NCBI RefSeq assembly: GCF_042646125.1
Contig: NZ_JBHRSW010000006.1
Span: 258,717-322,716, forward strand
Reading direction: 5' to 3'
Length of the DNA stretch: 64,000 bases
Source: Glaciecola flavus
Lineage (GTDB): Bacteria; Pseudomonadota; Gammaproteobacteria; Enterobacterales; Alteromonadaceae
Positions within the stretch are counted from its first letter, which is position 1; each line of letters starts with the position of its first letter. Of the stretch, positions 54,363 to 61,459 are shown one piece after another. The notes beneath the pieces were generated by a model, which worked only from the letters and a program-made list of their open reading frames with translations, did no database searches and was not told the DNA's origin. The translations under genes were made by a program, and so were the position numbers.

Positions 54363-54496
54363 GGCTAGTGATTTACAGTATAAGGGGACAACAAGAACCA
54401 AAAACGCTGCAAGTATATCCATATACGCTTTGGTTTTTCATCCATGAAAAACAAATTTTGATTCTTGTCGTCCCCTTATACTGTATATCACTAGCC
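54363..54496. mobile_element. 134-bp inverted-repeat element between recO and pdxJ (MITE- or REP-like)
   Basis: About 41 bp at 54363-54403 (starts GGCTAGTGATTTACAGTATA, then AGGGGACAACAAGAACC) recur inverted at the right end, ending CTAGCC at 54496, with three mismatches by eye (for example TTTACA/TATACA and GACAAC/GACGAC). The centre holds no reading frame. Terminal inverted repeats without coding capacity fit a miniature transposable element or a REP palindrome mobilised by a Y1/RAYT-type transposase; no target duplication was recognised. No second copy was noticed in this window. Confidence 0.6.
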
Positions 54497-54525
54497 TGCC
54501 ATACTAAGGCAAATTGGGCTGCTCT

Positions 54526-55236
54526 TCAAAGTTGAGAAAACAACTCTCGACTCTTTAAGGGCTTATCACCGATTGCTAAAGGAAGTGTCACGCGCACAAT
54601 ATATTTTGCCACTTTTAGCGCACGTAAGGATAGATTTCCATTGCTAATTTCATGTAGCAAAGTACCTGATATGGCGTGCACGGCGCTTGCTTCACAACGC
54701 ACAAAACCGTGCTCAAGTTCATACTTGTAATAGTGTGCCTCGGCTATTGCTTCACCGTTCGTTGCGTTACTAGAGAAATCAGGAAGGTATCCCAAGTTTT
54801 CCAGCAAAGCGAACTCAAACTGCCTGAGAATCGGCTCAATAGCATCATTGGTATCATGGATTATTCCGGCCAATGAGTGCAATGTTTGCTGATATATACC
54901 AAATAAATGTTCAAATGCCTCACCTTCTGGCAAAGCGCGCTGAATTATTTCGTTGATGTAAAAAGCACTATATAGAGCTTTACCTTTTAGTGACAAGGCA
55001 TTGTCTAGCGAATCCAAATGACCTAAATTCTTCAAGTTCGTTCTTCCAGCACATTCAAACTCTATATACTGTAAGGGCTGCAATAAACTCTTTCGCTCAG
55101 ATTTACTGTTACCCCTTGCCCCCTTTGCCACGGCGCTCACTTTACCACTTTCGCGGGTAAAAAAATCTACCAATAAACTGGTTTCTCGATATGCTCGACG
55201 GTGTATCACATAACCATTCAATACTAATTTTTGCAT
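54526..55236 (-). CDS. recO: DNA repair protein RecO
   Basis: RecO loads RecA on SSB-coated DNA with RecR. The 236-residue protein has the OB-fold start GYVIHRRAYRETSLLVDFFTRESGKVSAVAKGARG, then LLQPLQYIEFECAGRTNLKNL and the helical domain LYSAFYINEIIQRALPEGEAFEHLF. Gene order recO-pdxJ-acpS is conserved, but here interrupted by the inverted-repeat element. Confidence 0.94.
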   Translation of the reverse strand: MQKLVLNGYVIHRRAYRETSLLVDFFTRESGKVSAVAKGARGNSKSERKSLLQPLQYIEFECAGRTNLKNLGHLDSLDNALSLKGKALYSAFYINEIIQRALPEGEAFEHLFGIYQQTLHSLAGIIHDTNDAIEPILRQFEFALLENLGYLPDFSSNATNGEAIAEAHYYKYELEHGFVRCEASAVHAISGTLLHEISNGNLSLRALKVAKYIVRVTLPLAIGDKPLKSRELFSQL

Positions 55237-55293
55237 TTCACTGGATTCTATTCATCGTCGCCATACGGATTTTGCAAAACGGCTATTTGGCGT

Positions 55294-57009
55294 TTAGGCA
55301 GCAACAAGATCATTGACCAATAGTTGCACATTGACTTTGTTATTAAACTCATTGATGTCCAGTTGATACGCAATGTGAACACGTGTTGCACTATTGTCTG
55401 GCCATTGTTTCAAGTCGACATTAAAAGCTATCGCATCAAACATTCGCCCGCCTTTGGAAAGTAATAGTTTAAGGTGTTTATGTCCAACAATGCGCTGCTG
55501 TATCAGGTCAAATACGCCGTCAAAAAGCGGCGCTTCAAACCCTTGCCCCCAAGGCAATTGACACTTCAGAACTTTCGCATTTTCAAGATTCATTTCGTGA
55601 GGGCTTAGCTCACCATCAGACATCATCTGTTGTGTCAGGGGCAAGCCTCTTAAGGCCAATTCTACCGCTTCACTGAATACTTGGGTAAACTGCGTGTACG
55701 CACTTTTAGGTAATGACAAGCCGGCAGCCATTGCATGACCACCAAATTTAGTAATAAGCGTTGGAAAACGGCTGTGGATTGACTCCAAAACATCGCGAAT
55801 ATGCACGCCAGGAATGCTCCGAGCTGAACCCTTTAAGCTAAACTCATCTTCTTCTGCAAATACAATACTGGGACGGTAATATTGTTCTTTTAACTTCCCC
55901 GCGACAATGCCCACTACACCGGCGTGAAAACTCTCATCGTACACGCATATTCCCGCAGGTAAATCATTTGAAGCGAAAGGCAGTGCTAAGAGAATTTTTT
56001 CTGCCTCTTGTTGCATATCTTGTTGGATAACTTGCCTAGAACGGTTAAGGGCGTCAAGCTCACTGGCTAACTGACGAGCAGTATTGATATCTTCAGTAAG
56101 CAAACACTCAATACCTACTGACATGTCTTCTAACCTGCCTGCAGCATTTAACCTAGGCCCCAAGGCAAAACCCAAATCAGAGGACGCCAAAGTATTGGCT
56201 TTTCGTCCAGCGACATCTAGCAAGGCCTGAATCCCTAATCGAGTTTTACCACAACGAATGCGCTGCAAGCCCTGATGCACAAGTATGCGATTATTTTTAT
56301 CCAAAGCCACAACATCGGCCACCGTACCCAAGGCAACAATATCTAGGTAGTTAGCGATATTCGGTGCAACCCTGTTTGTTCGATCGAAATACGCAGATGC
56401 TTGTAACTTAGCTCTTACTGCAAGCATTAAATAAAAAGCCACGCCCACACCCGCTAAGTTTTTTGAACGGAAGTCACAATTAGGCTGATTGGGATTCACG
56501 ATTGCGTCAGCAGCAGGCAAGGTATCTGCAGCAAGGTGGTGGTCAGTCACAAGGACTTTAATACCTAGCTCCCTTGCTCTCGCCACTCCCTCAATGCTGG
56601 ATATACCGTTATCCACGGTAATCAACAAGTCAGTGCTCATATCGTGAGCCAAATCAACCACAGGTGTTGACAAACCATACCCATAGTCAAAGCGATTTGG
56701 CACAATATAACTGGCCTGCGTATGACCAAAGTCACGTAAACACAACAAACAAAGCGCTGTACTGGTGGCGCCATCAGCATCAAAATCTCCAACAATCGTT
56801 ATCGTAGACTGATTGATGATTGCCTCACACACTAGTTCAGCCGCGACATCGATATCTTTCAACCGCTTGTAATGCAACAAAGACTTGGTCTGCATGTCGA
56901 TTTCATCAATAGACTGAATACCTCGATGACGAAGGACTCGGTCTAAAATAGATGGCATCGAAGTATCGAGAGGCGAGGATATAAGCGCTTGGCGTTTTAC
57001 TATTTGCAC
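55294..57009 (-). CDS. recJ: Single-stranded-DNA exonuclease RecJ
   Basis: RecJ is a 5'-3' single-strand exonuclease of the DHH family. The 571-residue protein (577 in E. coli) has the DHH metal motifs: VGDFDADGATSTALCLL, LITVDNGISSIEGV and LVTDHHLAADTLPAADAIVNPNQ, and the DHHA1 motif GGHAMAAGLSL. It is upstream of recO; both act in RecF-pathway repair. Confidence 0.96.
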   Translation of the reverse strand: MQIVKRQALISSPLDTSMPSILDRVLRHRGIQSIDEIDMQTKSLLHYKRLKDIDVAAELVCEAIINQSTITIVGDFDADGATSTALCLLCLRDFGHTQASYIVPNRFDYGYGLSTPVVDLAHDMSTDLLITVDNGISSIEGVARARELGIKVLVTDHHLAADTLPAADAIVNPNQPNCDFRSKNLAGVGVAFYLMLAVRAKLQASAYFDRTNRVAPNIANYLDIVALGTVADVVALDKNNRILVHQGLQRIRCGKTRLGIQALLDVAGRKANTLASSDLGFALGPRLNAAGRLEDMSVGIECLLTEDINTARQLASELDALNRSRQVIQQDMQQEAEKILLALPFASNDLPAGICVYDESFHAGVVGIVAGKLKEQYYRPSIVFAEEDEFSLKGSARSIPGVHIRDVLESIHSRFPTLITKFGGHAMAAGLSLPKSAYTQFTQVFSEAVELALRGLPLTQQMMSDGELSPHEMNLENAKVLKCQLPWGQGFEAPLFDGVFDLIQQRIVGHKHLKLLLSKGGRMFDAIAFNVDLKQWPDNSATRVHIAYQLDINEFNNKVNVQLLVNDLVAA

Positions 57010-57127
57010 AGGTATTTTTGTTCTGGTTATTCTATTGCAAATGTTAACGTGAGATGCCCTTTTGCGCTAGACATAAAAAAGTGATTCGCGATTTGGTTTT
57101 TTATCTTCGATATAAGAAACTGCGAAT

Positions 57128-57829
57128 TCAGCCTGAGGGGAAAGCCAACATTGCGCCCATGCCAACGGTATAAAGCCATACTCCATACAAGCTATGCTCC
57201 ACAGATACCAACCAAAAAGAACGACTCACATGGTAGGTGTACGCGAATAGCAGACCTCCACAGAAGGTCAAAATCATGACCAAAGTGTTAAAAAACATCA
57301 GATGTGCAAGGCAAAAAATGACGGCATTCAACAAGATGAAAATAGCGTGATTTGGCACCAAGCTTTGGTAGCGCGTAAAGAAAAAACTACGATACAAAAA
57401 CTCTTGTGGCAGAACCGAAAACAAACTGTAAAAAACAGAAATAGCGAGCCAGAGAAAGGTATTGTTGAGCACGACATGAAAAAGCTCATTCGGCATTGTT
57501 ACATAAACAAATAGACTGGTTCCTATTGCAAACAGGATGAACATAATCGAAAGCCGAATTAACACTACCTTGTATTTTTTTAAAAGTGCATTTGTATCTA
57601 GGCACAATAAACGTGACAACGTAGGCTTGATCTTTTTTTGGTAAAACGCTCGCCACGAACCCTCTCCCCATATGCGCTTACTAATGACTAATAGGTACAT
57701 TAATGCCACTAAAATAAGCACGATACTGATGTAAATGATTGGGTTAAACGCGATAAAAAACGGCAAAACTACAAAAATCAGGCAAAGCTCAATCGCTTTG
57801 TACACACCACTATTGATATTTATTTCCAA
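57128..57829 (-). CDS. CPBP-like intramembrane protein
   Basis: This 233-residue protein has about six hydrophobic helices and a CPBP (Abi/CAAX-protease-like) core: PQEFLYRSFFF (residues 141-151) and FCLAHLMF, which corresponds to FxxxH. The catalytic EExxxR motif is altered to Q142-E143-x3-R147: the first Glu is missing, so protease activity is doubtful. Function and substrate are unknown. It lies alone between recJ and the YCII gene. Confidence 0.7.
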   Translation of the reverse strand: MEININSGVYKAIELCLIFVVLPFFIAFNPIIYISIVLILVALMYLLVISKRIWGEGSWRAFYQKKIKPTLSRLLCLDTNALLKKYKVVLIRLSIMFILFAIGTSLFVYVTMPNELFHVVLNNTFLWLAISVFYSLFSVLPQEFLYRSFFFTRYQSLVPNHAIFILLNAVIFCLAHLMFFNTLVMILTFCGGLLFAYTYHVSRSFWLVSVEHSLYGVWLYTVGMGAMLAFPSG

Positions 57830-58028
57830 ACTGCTGCTGCCTCAGAGAAAGTTGAATTATTATTGGCCACATTCCCTTTAACGGAAACAAAAACCAAACT
57901 TTTTTTCTATTGTGTCCCTTTTTAATATGCCCATACGTTATCTTATTGCATCAAGTGATGTAAAAACTTAAATTAACTTGGGCTTGAGATAACAAATTAA
58001 CGCAAGCCTTTTTTAAAAGGAGATAAAA

Positions 58029-58379
58029 ATGCAAGATTACATGTTAGTTTACAAAGGTGGTGACCCCGATTGGCATATCAATACCCCACCCGAAGAAATG
58101 CAAGCGATAATGGGAGAATGGGAAAAGTGGATGGTCGCGTTAAGCGAAAAAGGTAAATTAGTTTCAGGTGGAAACCCACTCCACTATTCAGGAAAGCGCA
58201 TAGAAAACACTGATGTTGTAACTGATATTGCTGTTTCTGAGTATAAGGAATTAGTCAGTGGTTATTCTATTATTAAAGCTGAATCACTTGATGAAGCCAC
58301 TGAACTAGCGAAATCCTGCCCAGTGCTATTCAGCCCAGATTGCAGCGTAGAAGTCCGCGAAATTATGTGCATGGAATAG
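58029..58379 (+). CDS. YCII-family (DGPF-type) protein
   Basis: This 116-residue protein begins MQDYMLVYKGGDPDWHINTPPEEMQAIMGEWEKWM, the opening of the YCII/DGPF fold, with GKLVSGGNPL and the end FSPDCSVEVREIM. YCII proteins are dimeric alpha-beta barrels of uncertain enzymology, often found beside ECF42-group sigma factors. The ECF42-like gene on the other strand supports that pairing. AAAGGAG precedes the start by 8 bp. Confidence 0.88.
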   Translation: MQDYMLVYKGGDPDWHINTPPEEMQAIMGEWEKWMVALSEKGKLVSGGNPLHYSGKRIENTDVVTDIAVSEYKELVSGYSIIKAESLDEATELAKSCPVLFSPDCSVEVREIMCME

Positions 58380-58399
58380 AAAAATAGAAACAACCAAGT

Positions 58400-59719
58400 C
58401 TAAACAGGGCTTTGGACGTTTATACTCACTTCAATCTGACGGATAAGACACGCGTATTCCTTATCCGTTAGACCCTGTTTTTTAGCTTGCTTGGCTTGCG
58501 AGTAAGCGGTCTCAACTTGACCACTTAGCGCATTAACATATGCAAAACTAGCCAGTACGCGTTGGCTGAGTTCTCCGCCACATCCATTACTTAAACCTTG
58601 AAGTATGTTAACGGCTTTATCAAACTTTCTGTTATGTGCAAGTGAAATAGCATAAGCAATCTGCATCAACGGCGAATGACTAAGCGAGCACAAAGCAGCA
58701 TAATGCTGTTCGATGATTGGCCAATCCGTTTTCGAAAAACACTTAGCTCGGCAGTGTTCAAATGCAATTAACGCCTCGAGTAGGTAAACGCTGGGTTTGC
58801 CATTTGCTAAGCGCATGGCAGAAGCCATGGCATACGCCCCTATTTTGATTTCATTGCTGTCCCACAACTTCCTGTTTTGAAGATTTAATTCAATTGCCTG
58901 ACCACTAGAGTCAAAACGCGAGTCTAACCTAGCCAGATGAAAATGCATGAGTGCCAACAACGCATAGGTGTCACTATCACTGTACACACTGTTGTTTGTA
59001 TGGCGTAAGGCAGACAGTTCATTGCTATTTTCGGAAAGCATCAAGCGCAAAAAGCGCAACGCACTCAAACAGATATCTCGTCTATTTTCATGATCGCGAT
59101 AGTGCGTACTTATGCCTTCATTGAACATCAAGTATAAACATTGATGCACACGATGAATGGCACTTTTTAGTTCACTATCATCTGGAATTTCATATTTTAC
59201 TGAGGATAGGTGTTTTTTACTTCGCGTTAAGCGTTTTTTTATTGTTTCGGGTTTAGACAACAATGCGCGCGCAATTGCCTCTACCGACATTCCACCCAGC
59301 GCCTTTAATACGAGAGGAAGCCTTATTCCATCGGCCAAATCAGTACTGCTTATCCAAAACAATAGGCGTAACTGGTCATCTTGAATGGCCTCATTAGAAA
59401 AAGCTTGCTAAATTGCGTAGGTTCGACTCCATTCACTCATAAGACTTGGAGCCAGCGAGTCCTTAGTAATGCGCAAGCGATTGCTAGATTGACGCAAATG
59501 ATCTAGTGCCGCGCGTTTAGCCGTCAGCATTAACCAGCCGCCGGGGTTCTCAGGTAATCCATTGCTCGCCCAATTGTCCATGGCTCGATGAAAAGTATCT
59601 TGCAGTATGTCTTCAGCCAAATCCACATTGGATGCACCAACAAGCCGCATCAAGGTCGCGAGTATTTTTGGCGAATTTTTAGAGTACAGGGCTGATATAT
59701 TTGAGGGAAGGCTATCCAT
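58400..59719 (-). pseudogene. ECF42-like sigma factor gene with an in-frame amber codon
   Basis: The two open frames 59719-59408 and 59362-58400 share one reading frame and are separated only by TAG at 59410-59408; the codons after it continue the protein (QAFSNEAIQDDQLRLLF). Residues 1-103 give sigma region 2 (EDILQDTFHRAMDNWASNGLPENPGGWLMLTAKRAALDHLR); the rest gives region 4 (LKALGGMSVEAIARALLSKPETIKKRLTRSKKHL) and a helical TPR-type C-terminal extension (IGAYAMASAMRLANG, IAYAISLAHNRKFDKAVNILQ). At 440 codons it fits the ECF42 group, which pairs with DGPF/YCII proteins. It is probably a nonsense-mutated gene; amber readthrough is the alternative. Confidence 0.8.
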
Positions 59720-60003
59720 AATGCATTACCAAACGAGTATAGGTCAGATGCTAGAGGAAATTGAGTGATAAATCTATTGCCAGTAACATTGCCATTAACC
59801 ACGTAAATGACCAAGAGCAGCTGAAAACATGTGTGATACAACGAGCTTTCCGCATCGCTTATGCCAAAACAATACCTACTGTTGCTTTTTATACTAAACA
59901 CATCTTTGAGTTTTGCCGAAATAAGCTTATAAATGAGTTGAAGCAGGGTTGGCTCGGCTACGGCACCCTTCCTTGGTAGTTGAAGGTAAAGCGAGTAATA
60001 AAC
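59720..60003. other. Gene-free stretch before the repeat-bounded cassette
   Basis: No convincing gene on either strand. Short open frames here lack ribosome-binding sites and recognisable families. The 11-mer AAACGAGTATA occurs at 59731-59741 and again at 60000-60010, the second overlapping the start of the 154-bp repeat. Confidence 0.4.
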
Positions 60004-60157
60004 GAGTATAAGATGGATTAACACTACTTACTACCCTCTGTGACAGCTGACTTTAAGGCTTTTTTGATGCATTGCAGATTCAAAAACAGCGGGTAATTAC
60101 GGAGTAAATGTAGTCAAGATATGAAAATAGGCTGGCCATTAGTACTGAAAACTTATT
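60004..60157. repeat. 154-bp direct repeat, left copy
   Basis: This aligns without gaps to 63847-64000 with five mismatches by eye (about 97% identical). It begins GAGTATAAGATGGATTAACA and contains CTGTGACAGCTGACTTTAAG. Similarity stops abruptly on the left of both copies. It lies 37 bp past the stop of the transposase remnant on the minus strand, where IS91-like elements carry their replication-origin end. Function is inferred. Confidence 0.9.
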
Positions 60158-60194
60158 TGTCATGTGAGGAAGGTAGAGCCTCAACACATTGGTG

Positions 60195-60494
60195 TTAAAG
60201 CGGTATTGCAGCGTCTGTAATGCATGCCATTATCTTGACCTTAGTACTCTCACACGCCTCACATATAGTGACATCAATATTGAATACTCGCTTCAACCTT
60301 TGCGCCCAACTCATGCTGCGAGCATGGTACGGCTTATCTGGATCTTTCGGACGTTCTGCTAAGCGAGGACTATTCTTCCCACGCTGAGAAGCCGTGACCT
60401 TTGCGCGTACATTGCTATTAGGCGCAAACACGCCATAAAATCGAGTCAGGTTAAGTCTAGGCGGCGGTACCAGTGCAGCCAACTTAGTAAGCGT
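60195..60494 (-). pseudogene. C-terminal remnant of an IS91/ISCR-family transposase
   Basis: The minus-strand frame 60602-60195 resembles IS91-family transposases only over its last 100 codons: LTKLAALVPPPRLNLTRFYGVFAPN, SWAQRLKRVFNIDVTICEACESTKVKIMACI. The N-terminal zinc ribbon and the catalytic Y2 tyrosines are absent, so it cannot transpose by itself. The frame upstream (60602-60495) shows no similarity I recognise, and the rest of 60495-60675 is featureless. IS91 elements transpose by rolling-circle replication and can carry neighbouring DNA. Confidence 0.8.
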
Positions 60495-60675
60495 CATTAG
60501 AACCACACATTCCTCAAAATGTCTCACACAATAGGAAATAGGGTTTTCAATTACCGAGAACCTAGCATGAATAAACGATCCATAAAAATGGCAACATATC
60601 ATGCAGATTCATGCGCAATATACGGGTACAACAAAGCAATTTTGCGCTGGGTCGAAAGGGTTGGACGGTAGGAAA

Positions 60676-60720
60676 TGGTGGCCCCTCCCAGACTTGAACT
60701 GGGGATCTACCGATTATGAG
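60676..60720 (-). tRNA. 3' half of a tRNA-Met(CAU) gene (fragment)
   Basis: Read on the minus strand: anticodon loop CTCATAA, 3' anticodon stem TCGGT, variable AGATC, T stem CCCAG, T loop TTCAAGT, T stem CTGGG, acceptor AGGGGCC, A, CCA. The T stem pairs perfectly and the loop fits TTCRANY. No D arm or 5' acceptor half precedes it. A tRNA fragment starting at the anticodon loop is the classical form of an island attachment site (att) left by a tyrosine integrase. Not a functional tRNA gene. Confidence 0.8.
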
Positions 60721-60854
60721 GCCCCATTGGCAAGCTTATAATCCCTTTATAAGTGCGTGTTTTAACGTGGTCATGACCAGCAACTTACCGATATTGTTAC
60801 CACCTATGAATTGTATGGTGTAACTCAAATTGATTCTTACCAGTTCTGAACTAA

Positions 60855-60877
60855 ACTTTATTGTGGTAGTATAAAGT
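60855..60877. promoter_or_regulatory. Candidate operator/promoter of the parDE-type operon
   Basis: ACTTTAT and ATAAAGT are perfect inverted 7-bp arms with a 9-bp spacer, 43 bp before the antitoxin start. A TTGTGG/TATATC hexamer pair (60862-60867, 60884-60889; 16-bp spacing) overlaps the dyad. Autorepression by the ParD-like protein is inferred. Confidence 0.4.
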
Positions 60878-60919
60878 AGGATTATATCCTTACGAGATTT
60901 CTTTCATTGGAGGTAAATT

Positions 60920-61177
60920 ATGGCAATGGTAAAGAAAAGTATCACAGTAACTGATCAACAAGAACAATGGATGCAAGCTCAACTTGCAACAGGTAATTAT
61001 GCTAGTGACAGCGAGTTATTACGAGATTTAATCAGAAAAGAGCAAATGCGTACTAGCCAAGTTGAAGTTATTAGGCAAGAACTGATCAAAGCAGAGCAAA
61101 GCGGTTTCAGCTCTCGTTCTCCTGAAGATATTGTTAATGCGGTGATTGCTAGAAAACAAACTAATGGCGAAGTATAG
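60920..61177 (+). CDS. ParD-like antitoxin (ribbon-helix-helix)
   Basis: This 85-residue protein begins MAMVKKSITVTDQQEQWMQA, followed by NYASDSELLRDLIRKEQ, the strand-helix-helix pattern of CopG/ParD antitoxins; the C-terminal half (KAEQSGFSSRSPEDIV) is the toxin-binding part seen in ParD. GGAGG lies seven bases before ATG. The toxin gene starts inside it at 61164. The pair is visibly more A/T-rich than the core genes to the left. Confidence 0.9.
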   Translation: MAMVKKSITVTDQQEQWMQAQLATGNYASDSELLRDLIRKEQMRTSQVEVIRQELIKAEQSGFSSRSPEDIVNAVIARKQTNGEV

Positions 61178-61454
61178 ATTAAGTAGTGCTGCCGATCAGG
61201 ATTTCGAGCAGCTATTTGAATATGGCATTGATAACTTTGGTTTAGCTCGGGCTAAATCATATGTTGATGGGTTGATTATTCAGTTTCAAAGCATTGCGGA
61301 AAACCCGCTGCATTATCAGGCTGTTGATCACATTCGTAAGGGATATAGACGCAGCGTATATGGAAAACATGCTATTTACTACGTCGTTTCTAATGACTGC
61401 GTTGATGTCATGCGAATACTAAGAGCAGAAAACCTTAAAACTGCTTTTGAGTAA
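61164..61454 (+). CDS. ParE-like toxin (RelE/ParE superfamily)
   Basis: ATG 61164 gives MAKYRLSSAADQDFEQLFEYG, 96 residues; an upstream TTG in the same frame is unlikely. The fold markers are FGLARAKSYVDGL, ENPLHYQAVDHIRKGYRRSVYGKHAIYYVV and VMRILRAEN. ParE toxins poison DNA gyrase; RelE relatives cut mRNA, and the sequence favours ParE. It overlaps the antitoxin gene by 14 bp, and the next gene begins 5 bp after its stop. Confidence 0.88.
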   Translation: MAKYRLSSAADQDFEQLFEYGIDNFGLARAKSYVDGLIIQFQSIAENPLHYQAVDHIRKGYRRSVYGKHAIYYVVSNDCVDVMRILRAENLKTAFE

Positions 61455-61459
61455 TTAAT

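Noticed and set aside
59650..60024. A 124-codon minus-strand frame between the sigma gene and the repeat
   Set aside because: It overlaps the sigma-factor start, has no recognisable family or ribosome-binding site, and crosses into the repeat.
60495..60602. 5' part of the transposase-remnant frame
   Set aside because: No similarity to IS91 transposases; probably read-in sequence, so I limited the remnant to 60195-60494.
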